Assembly (NCBI GenBank): GCA_025506515.1
Contig: CM046443.1
Span: 87,729,985-87,793,984 of the forward strand
From: Flaveria trinervia
Lineage: Eukaryota; Streptophyta; Magnoliopsida; Asterales; Asteraceae
Length of the DNA stretch: 64,000 bases
Reading direction: 5' to 3'
Shown piece by piece: positions 1-10,332 of this stretch. Within the stretch, counting starts at the first letter, position 1. Each line of letters opens with the position of its first letter. Both the position numbers and the translations under genes were made by a program. The notes under the pieces are model-generated. The model had not been told where the DNA came from. It worked only from the letters and a program-made list of their open reading frames with translations, and made no database searches.

Positions 1-2391
1 GGCAATTCATGTTATAAGTTAGAGAGCAGAGTAACTAGGGATGTAAGACAGAATGCACAATCAAACCTCGACAAAGTTTTACAAGTCTCAAACGTTTAAA
101 AGTATATACGATTAGCTAAGTGTACTTGGATCAACCAAGCAGGCTTGTCAGGCCCATAGATCTATGATGTCGCCAGGCTAGCAATAGTTAATGATTGTAC
201 ATATATTCGACATTACGTGGTAGCTACTAAGATCAACTAACCATAACATACAAGTGAATTGCCATAAGTTTACAAGCATCAAACGTGTTTACAAGTGCAA
301 TGTTTATAAGGTAACATGTTTCACCCCAAAGTGTAAAAATATGCGAAAGGGGTATATAAATACTCACATGGAAAATAAGTATAAGAATGATGATAAGAGA
401 TTAAACGAGGCTCCAACGATTTCTTTTACAAGATACCTAACGTATATATATTCCAAAGTCAAGTTTAAAGGTAAGAGTAATGAATAAACGTGAACTAGGG
501 TTTCAATTGGAAATATGGGGTTTAAATAGTTAAAATGAAATAATGAATCGTTTACGTTTTGGTTTAGTAAAGATAATATAAATCAATTAAGTCTAACAAT
601 GATTAAAAATGTTCCAACAATTTAAGTTATTGATTTAATAGAAATAAGTATAATATGTGAAAAGAAATAATTAATTTAATAACTAATTATTTAAAACTTG
701 GTAAATAGAATTAATGAAATACTTAATTAATTGACGTTAAAATTATTTAACATAATTTTATAAAGTTTTGAGCTTTAATTGATTTAATGTAAAGGTCTTA
801 TAATACAAAATCTAAAAAATAACAATAAGTATAATAGCATGTTATATTGTTTTATAAGTTTCAAAAATTTAAGTAATAATTTAAGAAGTAAATCTATAAA
901 CTAATAATGATATAATATGGTTAAATAAATAGATAAATATCTATAATCCACATTTAAATAATAATAGGTTTACAACATTGAAATTACATAAAATAATTAG
1001 TAAAGTTTTTATAATCTTTATTATCTTTTATAAAGTAATTAATTTGAAAATCATAAGTTTTTAAAACCTAAAAAAATTAAATTAAAAATTTCTGAAATGT
1101 TTTAATTTATAAATTAATTTTTACTTTGATTTAATACACATTAGTATAATTTATAGAGTTTAAAATATATAAAAAGTAGCCTAAAAAAAATAACTGCCGG
1201 AGGTGGGTTTGAACCCAAGACCTCCGGTTTAATGTGTGGAGTGGTAACCAGTTAGGCTAAGGCCCGAATCTATTTGGATTTGGAAAATAATTATAAAGAC
1301 AATAATTAAAGAAAACCCCAATTTCTAAAGAACCCTAGAATTGAATTGTTCCAAATTGAACCCTAATCCGTTGTTGTTAATGTCGATTATCATGGGGCTT
1401 TTGATCCCCATGTAAAACCGAATGTCTAAGCGGGTTCAATTACCTGATTTGATTTGAGATGATGCTTGGAATGCACGAAGCACACGTTGCGACCATGCAC
1501 GGCTCGATCAATGCCCAAAAGATGATATTAATCAAATTGATTACACAGAAATCTTCCAATAGCTCTAGAGGTGAAAAGCCCTTTATCAATTGTAGGTTAG
1601 CAAACTTGAAAAGAGCTCTTCGAATAGGTTGTAGGTCGCAGGTGAAGAGAGGATCGAAGGAGGTGTTTGTGTTTGATTCAGGTGGAATTACGAGTTCTGA
1701 ACGTTTAGGGACATCTAGATGATTCTTTATGTTAGATTAATTTGATTATTATTAGAATTTAATCGACGAACGGTTAAAGAATTGATCTCGAGTGGTTACC
1801 AACTCAATCGACACCTTCAAACTCGAATTAATGCTCATCAAGTGTTCGAAACAGTTTCGGGAACGGTTAGCATCAATTTGGCTTGAAATTCGAGGGTTAT
1901 GAGTTGGTTTGGGCGGTCGCCGGAGACGTGGCGGAGTTAGCGGCCGGCGACGGGTCCAAGTTGGTAAAGGGAAGTGGGGTTTACATGATTTTACATTTTG
2001 GTCCCTAAACTTTTCATAGTTATTCTTTTATGTTAAAACTTATATATTAAGTTTCAGAAATTACAAAGTAGACCTTGTACTAACAAGACTAATCAAATTA
2101 ATTATTTATAAGTGTTTATAACTTTTATAAAGCTTGTTAATTTTATATTTAATTATTTATTTTCAAAATTTCATATCTTCATTTAGTTATTTATCATAAC
2201 ATGATTATTAAATCTTTATAACTTTATGAAAAGTTTATTCTAGTTAATTATTACAAGCTGTTTAGATTATAAATATTTCATAATAATAGTTAGCACACTT
2301 AATATATTAATCATTTAAAATTATTATAATAATTTTATAATAGAACTTAAAAGTTTAGTTTTTTTTAACTTGAAAAATTGCGGATGTTACA
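1..2391 (-). mobile_element. Large Gypsy-type LTR, family G copy 1 (cut by window start)
   Basis: On the minus strand this LTR starts at 2391 with TGTAACATCC; its other end lies before the window. It is AT-rich and has no credible gene. Several blocks recur in the same order at 47089-50400, for example catagatctatgatgtcgc at 155-173 and again at 47619-47637, and both copies carry a tRNA-like block. The sequence after 2391 is the tail of a family D LTR, and the matching position in the intact family D 3' LTR is near 7569. I infer that this LTR landed inside the 5' LTR of the family D element, with ATGTA (2392-2396) as the likely right target duplication. The left duplication is outside the window. 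Confidence 0.7.
1193..1265 (-). other. tRNA-like block inside family G LTR
   Basis: On the minus strand there is an A-box-like TAGCCTAACTGG (plus 1248-1259) and a B-box-like GGGTTCAAACCC (plus 1205-1216), spaced as in a tRNA gene. The flanking arms do not fold into a convincing cloverleaf, so this is not called a functional tRNA. A diverged version sits at the matching place in the second family G LTR (48397-48492). It is probably a tRNA-derived insertion fixed in this LTR family. Confidence 0.5.
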
Positions 2392-2531
2392 ATGTATTTT
2401 GTTGCAAAAGTTTTTATGATAAAATGATGTTTGATGTTTCCCCTGCAACGTTTTATGAACTATAAATACAATTATATGTTTTATGTGCGATGAGGATCCA
2501 ACTGTAGGCGTCCCGGAAATGGGGCATTACA
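2392..2531 (+). mobile_element. Truncated 5' LTR of family D Gypsy element
   Basis: This is nearly identical to the last 140 bases of the 3' LTR at 7569-7707, including the shared end GAGGATCCAACTGTAGGCGT and a terminal TTACA. The left part is missing because family G sequence begins directly at 2391. It is followed at once by a primer binding site, which fixes it as a 5' LTR. Confidence 0.85.
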
Positions 2532-2534
2532 AGT

Positions 2535-2547
2535 TGGTATCAAAGCC
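2535..2547 (+). other. Primer binding site of family D element
   Basis: TGGTATCAAAGCC differs by one base from TGGTATCAGAGCC, the complement of the initiator methionine tRNA 3' end that primes most plant LTR retrotransposons. It lies three bases after the 5' LTR. Confidence 0.8.
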
Positions 2548-2883
2548 AAAGTTTAAGTGAAATGAGTAAATTTTCAAAATAAAGCTTAACTTAAACTAAA
2601 AATAGGACGGAAAGGGAATGGGATGCCAATCTGAGTAGCGGCGTGCCATCAGGTATTTTTGTAAAGTTAATCGGTATTACGTGCACATGTTATATGTTTT
2701 ATGTGTTGCTGGTAGATTTAGATACTGATGTAGTCAGGACAGGTAATGCTCGGAGTATGAAGAGTAAATTAAGTGGCTAATCACAACTGGCCACTGTAAT
2801 TAGGGACTTACTATACTTGACATAAACGGAGCTGTTCCTTGAATGACCGTGTTAGTGTTTGAATCTTTCAGTGTCTTTAGAGG

Positions 2884-3475
2884 ATGGTCGGTGGTAGATC
2901 TTCGAAGGCTGTGTTAGGTGAAGGTTGTGGTGGACGTGGTGCTGGATCGCGTGTCACGAGGAGCATGACAAGGGCTTCTGGAATGGCACTCGAAGAGCCT
3001 GAAATCCATCACCGGAATGCGGTTATGATAGTGCTAACCTGAGGATCGCAATGAAAGAGGCTGTGGTTGCGGGATTTCAACAAGCGATGCAGACGATTCT
3101 GCCGTCTGTGGTGACTAAGGTAATTAGGGCGGTGAACGAATCAACTGCGATGGAAGTGGACAAGAACGGTAGCAGTGATAAGAATTGGAAAGAAAAGCGG
3201 ATTGAAAGTGAGGGTTTCATTCCAAATAACAAGGCTGCGAGGGTGGGTGACCGACGTGTGGTCACATCTAATATGGAGGTAAAGAGGCGTGGTAATTGTG
3301 GGAATAGACATATAGGAAAGTGTAGGTAGGGAACAAATCTCTGCTTCAAGTGTGGGAGGCCCGGTCATATGGCAAGAGAGTGTGAGGTGGTACGGTGCTA
3401 TAACTGCAGTGGAAGGGGTCACATAAGCAGGGATTGCAAGGCACCAAGGACAGAGAGTTCTGGAGCAAGGAAGAC
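2884..3475 (+). pseudogene. Decayed Gypsy gag with two zinc knuckles
   Basis: A possible gag start is the ATG at 2884, followed by an Arg/Gly-rich leader that soon meets a stop. An open stretch at 3051-3329 has a short acidic and basic linker. At about 3340-3455 two CCHC nucleic-acid-binding knuckles are readable, CFKCGRPGHMAREC and CYNCSGRGHISRDC, preceded by a worn CxxC remnant. The usual capsid region of roughly 200 residues is largely absent, so the gene has an internal deletion as well as stops. The product of an intact copy would package the element RNA. The knuckles feed into a protease remnant downstream, as expected for gag-pol. Confidence 0.8.
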
Positions 3476-3585
3476 AACCAGAACCGGAAGGTAGGGGGCG
3501 AGCGCAGAGCTTCCGTGATGACTTAGGAGAAGGCTAGTACGGACCCCGGTGTTGTGTCAGGTAGTTTCTAGTGAACCGAATTCTA

Positions 3586-4099
3586 ACTTCGGTGTTAGTT
3601 GATTGTGGTGCGAGTAAGAGTTTCATTTCTGACGCCTTGGTGCTAAGTTGCCCATTAGGAGTAGAAGTATTGATAAGCCATTCGATGTAGAAACTGCCAT
3701 AGGTAACTCTACCAGGATTTTGATGTGATAGATGGTCGTGACGTGGAATTAGAAGGTCATAAATTTTCAGTTAGACCATTCGTGATGACCTTAGGTGGTT
3801 TCGATGTAGACCTAGGAATGGATTGGTTAGCGGAATATGAGGCGAACATTGTGTGTCGTAAGAAGATGATCCGATTGACAGCACCTGACGGGAGTTCGAT
3901 GACGGTTTTTGGTGATCGGGTCACGGCGATCCTGAAGGTAATCTCAATGGCGGTGGCGGGAAAGTGTATGAGGCGTGGATGTAGTGCCTATTTGGCCTAC
4001 ATAAAGGAAGTGGATGTGCCGACACCGCAACTGTCCGATGTACCGGTTGTGTGTGACTTTCCAGATGTGTTTCCTGAAGACCTACCAGGAGTGTCATGA
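3586..4099 (+). pseudogene. Gypsy aspartic protease remnant
   Basis: The retropepsin active site reads VLVDCGASKSFIS at about 3592-3630, with Cys in place of the usual Ser after the catalytic Asp. After a frame break, 3725-4099 is open and contains DLGMDWLAEYEA, a hallmark of Ty3/Gypsy protease, followed by VCDFPDVFPEDLPG, the linker that leads into reverse transcriptase. In an intact element it would cleave the polyprotein. Stops and frameshifts show it is dead. Confidence 0.8.
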
Positions 4100-4712
4100 G
4101 ACCGTGAGATTGAGTTTCAGATTGACTTGATACCAGGTGCCCAACCAGTAGCTAAGGCATCGTATCGGTTGGCTCCAGCGGAGCTGAAAGAGAATTGGTG
4201 GAGTAATGGCAAGAACCGTTTGATAAGGGGTTCATTAGACCGAGTATCTCTCCTTGGGGTGCTCCGGTCTTATTTGTGAAGAATAAAGACGGTAGTATGA
4301 GGATGTGTACAGACTACTGTGAGTTCAATAAGCTGACAGTAAAGAATCGGTACCCCTACCAAAAATTGATGATCTGCTTTGATCAGCCCTAGGGTGCCAG
4401 TTGGTTTTCAAGGATAGACCTTCGATCTGGTTATCATCAATTGAAAGTGAAGGAACAGGATATTCCTAAAACAGCTCTTCGCACGTATTATGGACACTAC
4501 GAGTTTCTCGTTATGTCTTTGGTTTGACCAATGCGCCAGCTACTTTTAAGGATTAGATGAATCGAGTGTGTCGGCCGATGTTAGAAAAATCAGTGATGGT
4601 GATTATTGAGGATATCCTGATTTATTTGAAGAGCGAGGAGGAGTATGCCGATCACATTCGAGAGGTGTTGGAGACGTTGAGAAGGGAGAAGTTGTATGCC
4701 AAAGTTCTCTAA
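4100..4712 (+). pseudogene. Gypsy reverse transcriptase remnant
   Basis: Frame-broken reverse transcriptase. Recognisable pieces are GAPVLFVKNKDGSMRMC near 4259, RIDLRSGYHQLKVKEQDIPKT near 4411-4470 (one residue blurred), and a worn catalytic box near 4600, where the expected IDD reads IED before ILIYLKSEEE. The order matches the minus-strand fragment at 50620-51908, which is the same lineage and better preserved. Several stops and single-base shifts rule out function. Confidence 0.8.
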
Positions 4713-5116
4713 GTGCGCATTCTGGTTGCGCGAGGTTCAGTTTTAGGTCAGGTAGCAAACCCTGACGAGATTATGGTGGAACCGACAAGGGTGGAGGCAG
4801 TGATCCAATGGAAGGTTTCTAAGACGCCATCCGAGATTCGTAGCTTTTTGGGTTGGCGGGCTACTACAGAATATTCATTCAAGACTACTCCAAGATCGCA
4901 TCTCCACTAACTAAGTTGATCGGAAAGATGTGAAACTTGTATGGGGTCAAGTTCAAGAGAAGGCGTTCGATGAATTGAAGGCAAGACTGATTCAAGCTCC
5001 CGTTCTGTCATTACCCGATGGGAGTGAGGATCTGGTGTTTTATTTAGATGCTTCCTAATCGGGGTTGGGGTGTGTGTTAAGGTAGAAGGAAAGGTTATAG
5101 CCTATGCACCCGACAG
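4713..5116 (+). pseudogene. Gypsy RT thumb and RNase H N-terminal remnant
   Basis: 4713-4910 encodes a piece with PDEIMVEPTRVEAVIQW and KTPSEIRSFLGW, the region between RT and RNase H in chromodomain Gypsy elements. A further piece to about 5110 (QAPVLSLPDGSEDLV, then ASYSGLGCVL-like with stops) is the start of RNase H. The rest of RNase H and the whole integrase catalytic core are missing: the sequence jumps near 5110-5130 to the integrase C-terminus, so a deletion of more than 1 kb is implied. Confidence 0.75.
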
Positions 5117-5127
5117 TTGATGGTTCA

Positions 5128-5620
5128 CGAGGTAGAAAGCCTAAAGATAGGCAGAAGTCGTATGCTGATAAAAGACGTTGATAGATTGAATTCCAGGTGG
5201 GTGAGTTATGTTGGAAGTCTCACCTTGGAAAGGTATCATTCGGTTCAGAAAGCGAGGCAAGTTGAGCTCAAGGTACATAGGGCCTTTCCAAGTCATGGCT
5301 TCAGTAGGAGATGGTGGCTTATAGCTTGGAGTTACCAGAGGAACTAAGTGGGAATTCACCCGATATTCCACGTATCTCATCTGATGAAATGTTTGGTGGA
5401 TGAAGATATGGTTATCCCACTAGATGATATCGAGGTAGATGAACAGCTCAATTATGTGGAGAAACCAGTGGCAATCATTGATCAAAAAGAGAAGAGGCTG
5501 AGTAATAAAGTGGTTCCACTTGTGCGCGTACAGTGGAAGCACAGAAAGGAATCTGAGCCTACGTGGGAGACTAGAGAAGAGATGAGATAGCATTGTCCAC
5601 ATTTGTTCGAGGAATAACAG
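5128..5620 (+). pseudogene. Integrase C-terminus and chromodomain remnant
   Basis: RKPKDRQKSYADKRR near 5135-5182 and the following frame-shifted stretch are the integrase C-terminal region. 5348-5590 is open and reads IFHVSHLMKCL, then VEKPVAIIDQKEKRL and RVQWKHRKESEPTWET. This is the chromodomain-like tail typical of chromoviruses (Tekay/Del type), where it is thought to guide insertion to chromatin. A polypurine tract and the 3' LTR follow within 70 bases. Confidence 0.85.
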
Positions 5621-5642
5621 GTTTCGGGGACGAAACCTATAT

Positions 5643-5650
5643 AAAGGGGG
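5643..5650 (+). other. Polypurine tract of family D element
   Basis: AAAGGGGG lies six bases before the 3' LTR start TGTAACGCCC at 5657. This is the expected place for plus-strand DNA priming. Confidence 0.7.
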
Positions 5651-5656
5651 TGGACT

Positions 5657-7707
5657 TGTAACGCCCGGAAATTTTCTTTGAAGCCGGCGAAAGAAGGAAA
5701 AGAAATAAAGTCCAAAGTCGAGGGACCAAACTCGCCAACGAGAGAAAATTCAAGGAATGGGAGTATAAAAGGGGGAGAGCACCCCTTTTCTTGCCATTTT
5801 TCAGCCAAGAAGGGAGGAGAGGAGAAGAGAATGAGAAAAGGAGGAGAAAAGCTTGGTTCGGGTGGATTCGAGCGTGGAAATCATCGTGTAGCAGGTCAAA
5901 TCGAAGCTCTACTCGACGGGAACGTTTGTGTGAGTTCTAGGACCCCTCATTTACTTGTTTTCAACTGATTTTGGGGCTGGAACACATCTGAAAACCCCTT
6001 TTATCAAGTTTTGGCTGTAAACCCATTTTTATGAATATGTGTATGTGTATGATGCGTTTGAGGCTTGATTTCTTGCTTGGTTATGCTTGAATGAGGTCGT
6101 GGCATGTTTCCCTAAGGTTTAGGAGGGTTTATTTGAGCTTAAAAGAGGTTTGGAAGGGGTTGGAGGCCGAAAAACCTCGGCTGCAGTCGGGATAAACTGC
6201 ATTCTGCATTAGCTAGGGCTAGGCGACCGACTGGGGGCGATTGGAGGCCATACGGCGATTGGCGTGTGACGGAGGTCCATGCACATGATTGCCATGCGAC
6301 TGAGGTCCATACGCATGATGGACATGCGACTGAAGTTCATGTGCCTGTAAGGCATGCGATTGAAGGATTGTGTGACTGAGGCTCATTCGCACGAAGGTTA
6401 TGCGACTGAGGTCCATGCACCTGGAGGCCATGCGACTGAGGTTCATTCGCACGAAGGGTATACGACCAAAGCCCATGAACCTGAAGTCATGCGACTAAAG
6501 GCCATACGCATGAAAGCTATGCGACTGAGAGTCCATTCGCATAGATGTCCATTCGCACAGGGCCCATTCGCCTAAGTGTTCAGTCACCCGGAAGGCCATG
6601 CGACTGGAGGGTGTCCATACGCCCAAGTAGGGTTCATATGCCCGAAGGAACAACGGTTTATTCTATGACTTCGAGGGAAGGTGCAGTTGTGGGTTTTGAC
6701 TCGGGAGGTTCCCGAAGGTTCGTGTAAGTTGACTTTCAGGTCATAGATGTTAAGTTTGGCATGTTGATGATGACGTTATGTATGATGTTATGTGTGATGT
6801 TACGCATGGTTGTGTGTGATGCATAGTATGTATGAGGGTGTTACGTATGCAAGATGATGTCTGTATGGTGATGCTGAATGTTTATGTGCGTGTTCCTTGC
6901 TATGTATGTCTATTTTCCCTTGACTTGCATGTTCGTTAATGAATGAATTGGAAGTATTATGTAACGTAAAGTGAAAGACGATAAAAAGGGGGACCTGAAA
7001 GAATGCATGCTTAAATAAACGAGAGTAATGAACATCTTGCAAGCATTTGATAACGGGGCATGCCAATTATAAGGTGTTAGTCCAACAGTGTGCGGGTTCG
7101 CTACCCCGGGAGTATGCACATTGGGGTCCTTCTCTGTGATCGACCAATTATATATGACCTTTACCGCTACCTCTAGTACTGTGGCACCATGTTTAGCTGT
7201 CTATTTATAGACTTCGGCCTAGTAGCTAAATAGTTTGGGGTGTAGCATCTGGTATTGGTACGGAAGATATCCAATGCGCAAGTAAAGATGTAATAATGAA
7301 CGAACGAATAAAGAAGATAGTAATGATATCACCTATGTGTGTGTATGATGTGTGATCATGCAAATTTAACAAACGGTTTTATTGAAAGTAAAGTATATTT
7401 ACATATAAACTAGAACTCACTCAGCAACGCTGACTTTTATGTGTTTCCAGTTGGCAGGTAATGTTGTTGAGGACGACACGGGGTGAGTACTCAGCTTATT
7501 TTGGATGACATCCATATTCATAATGCTTTTGTATTGTAATAGAACAAATATTTTGTAATTGAACAACGATGTATTTTGTTGCAAAAGTTTTAAGATAAAA
7601 TGATGTTTAATGTTTCCGCTGCAACGTTTTATGAACTATAAATGCAATTATATGTTTTATGTGCGATGAGGATCCAACTGTAGGCGTCCCGGAAACGGGG
7701 CCTTACA
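5657..7707 (+). mobile_element. 3' LTR of family D chromodomain Gypsy element
   Basis: The LTR runs from TGTAACGCCCGG to GGGGCCTTACA, 2051 bases, with TG...CA ends. Its last 140 bases match the 5' LTR remnant at 2392-2531. It also matches the minus-strand solo LTR at 10333-12489 in start sequence, motif array and end. The first part holds a leader with AAGGGGGAGAGCACCCC-like sequence and AG-rich tracts; the middle holds the ATGCGACTGA array at 6235-6660. Short open frames here are not convincing genes. Confidence 0.88.
6235..6660 (+). repeat. Degenerate ATGCGACTGA motif array in family D LTR
   Basis: The octamer ATGCGACT occurs seven times here, usually continuing as GAGG or GAAG, and alternates with the partner CATTCGCA/CATACGCA. 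Spacing is irregular at roughly 20-30 bases, so this is not a simple tandem repeat. The same motif pair appears in the solo LTR at 11540-11910 and in Copia-A spacers and LTR. Confidence 0.85.
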
Positions 7708-9401
7708 GTGATTGGTTTTAGTTAGGGGGTGTGGCCGTGTTGACGGTAATGGTGGTAATATTATGGTTAGGGTTGTGCAATCTGATAGGTTTTTTTAATG
7801 GTGGTGGGTAGGTAGTGCCTGGTGGTAGTGCAAGGAGAGAGATTGATGAAGTGGTAGTTCAATAATAAATGGGTATTTAGGTTCTTTTATCTTCACTTAA
7901 CTGGAACCTTAATGAATATCCAAGTCAAGGACCACTGATGTTACATTTGGAAAACATTCAGACTAATGATGTACTTTTTTAAAAGTTTGGAGCAATCCTA
8001 TAACATGAGCATACCACTGGGACCAACTATTATATGGGAGGTTCAGGTTCACCTATGAAGAAAAAAAAGGAAGATTAGAAACATGACATGTTTTTAAGTG
8101 TCTAAATTATGATTAATGCTATTAACACAAACAATTATATGGGATAGGTTGGGTTCACCTATTTAACCCTCTAAATAATGGTGTTAGTAGCATATTATTA
8201 TGATTGATTGAACTCTTCCATCATGGCTTGAGTATGAGATGATGAAAAGAGGCAAAATTCTGACTATATAGTGATAATCATTGCATCTTATACTATTGAC
8301 CGGAATAGAACAATTCAGTTGATAATCATTGAATAGTATTTAGTGTAGCCGACCATTGTATGCATAGTACCACTCTTGCCCACTTAGTGAAAACAAGTAA
8401 AAATCTTGAACGAGTTGAAGGTTTAAGGTTTGTAGCACAACCTCTTTATGGATTTGATCATAACCGATGATATCACCATTGCAAATCTGCATGCCGAAAC
8501 AAGTCACTGTTTGTGTCAAGAGTTGCGTTTTCCTAACAAAAGATTCTACCATGAAATGGTATGTACATTCGTTGTCAATTAATCAACACATCTATAGATT
8601 TAATGGTGTCATGAAGAGTTAAGGTGGGTGTACATGACTTCTTGAAGATGGCGTGAAGGTTGATTTTAGCCATGTCGTCATGACAAGTAGTGGGTTTCCT
8701 TGGTGGCTAGAGTATTATGATGATATGCCTCATTACCATCCGATAGGAGTTGAATATTACATGCCTTACATTGATGTGCGGGCCCATAATTTTCCCCACA
8801 ATAAAACATTCTCTCTTTTAATACCGAGATTGTTTTTCATCCCCCAAAATATGAAGAGGTGAGGTTGCAAAATGAGATCTACTTATTTATATGCACTCTC
8901 CAAGGGAGCCTTATTTTTATTTTTTGAAGCGTATACTACATTACATATAGGGGATGTTGGATTTTGGTCTTCATATTCATGTTACTATGTGCCACTCCCT
9001 CACCGCATATTGTGATGACAATTGGTGTGGATGCCCAAACTCTAAAAGGTCGGCATCAAAATATTATGTTGATTTGAGTTATAACATTTTATCTTGGTCA
9101 TCAACATCAACATCAACAAAGACATAATAATATTTCAAGGTCCAATGTCGAAGTCAAATACCGGCCATAGCCAATACAGTTGCAAAAGTGACTGGACTAT
9201 GAAATTTGTTACTTGATTTGTACGTTCCTCTTTGTTCAGCTAACGTGGCCTATTGCGACAATGTTTAGGTCGTTTACCTATCTAAAAACCCCATTCAATA
9301 CCAACGAACGAATCATATTAACTTTTTTTTTGTCAAGGAAAAAGCTCGTGATTGTCACGTTCGTGTGCTCCCTGTTCCGTCCGAGTTTCGATATGTCGAT
9401 A
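7708..9401. other. Intergenic sequence, no intact gene seen
   Basis: I see no gene or repeat boundary here apart from the Gypsy protease fragment at 8331-8575. The open stretch 8653-8862 on the plus strand has no recognisable domain. The sequence just before 9397 continues after the family F LTR at 14412, so the two flanks were once contiguous. Confidence 0.5.
8331..8575 (-). pseudogene. Gypsy retropepsin fragment
   Basis: Read on the minus strand, this segment gives CTYHFMVESFVRKTQLL, then ICNGDIIGYDQIHKEV, then LQLVQDFYLFSLSG. This order resembles the Ty3/Gypsy protease core after the active site: a His-Asn-Phe-Ile-type strand, GNGD, a Cys-rich strand, and DFYPFSLGG. Several usual positions are replaced and no other pol domain is attached. 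It is a short relic of a Gypsy lineage different from family D. The assignment rests on pattern similarity alone. Confidence 0.5.
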
Positions 9402-10332
9402 TGTGACATTCGTCACCAAACAGGTGTGTTGACCTTTGAGTTTGACTTCTAACTTTGGTTTTGTCATATTTGGGCTTAACCTTAATTGATTATTCATTTC
9501 AATGTTGATAAAAAATTATCTTAATGGGCCTAGGGCATAGTGTTTGGCCTAGGGTTTTAGTCATCAAGATGGCCATTGGGCTTACCATCGAATAAGGTCC
9601 TGTGCATTGGCCTAATCAAGAACTTTTTTTATAATAAGTAGAACACTAAAATTTATGTTAAAACCCAACTAATCATACATCCATGGAATTTGCCTAAAGT
9701 CTAGTAAATGAACTTGAATTAGTTCAAATATATAAAGTATCTTATTTCTAAGGCATATAATAGCTCATTGGAACGGTCTTAGTGCATGAAATTTAAAAAC
9801 GTAAAAATTGGACAACATGCAATTCAAGACAAGTCGGATTGGGCGAGACGGGCCAAGGGCCTGAAGACCCCTGCCCTTCTTTGTTTGCGGCTGAGATTGG
9901 TAGGCAAGGGGGAATGCCCCTTGTTTTTTCATTTTTACAATCCTAATTCACCTTCTCCTTGGAAACCCTAGCCAGCACAACCAATTCTCCTTGTTTTTAC
10001 CTAAATCCATCGAAAATCATCATCCATATTCAACAAACAATCAATTTTGGTGTATTGCTTCATTCAAGAACAAGTCTTGATCCAAATCGTTCATCCATTC
10101 ATTCTCCGGTAAATATTAACTTTATTTCATCATTGTATTTGATGACATTTATCATCCTATAGTAAGATTCATCATGTTTTCTTCTTTCTTTTCATTATTG
10201 GGATGATAACCCTTGGAAGATCTGGGCGTTCAAGCGTCGGGTCTACATATAGATAAAACCCTAGTGCCTTTGTTCTTGATTGTTCATTGATCTTTTGAGT
10301 TGCGATTGTAACCTCTTGAAATCTGGACTTAA

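Noticed and set aside
1193..1265. Functional tRNA gene
   Set aside because: A and B boxes are present but acceptor and anticodon arms do not pair convincingly.
3077..3422. Minus-strand open frames opposite Gypsy gag
   Set aside because: Shadows of the gag and zinc-knuckle region on the plus strand.
6219..6575. His/Met/Arg-rich repeat proteins over the motif array
   Set aside because: The array spacing leaves frames open on both strands; no start context, domain or codon bias supports a gene.
6235..6660. CRISPR-like repeat array
   Set aside because: Repeat units are short, degenerate and irregularly spaced, in a plant LTR; no constant repeat and spacer size.
9786..10162. First exon of a host gene (leader with AACCCTAGCC)
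   Set aside because: It lies inside a TSD-flanked solo LTR whose transcribed leader explains it.
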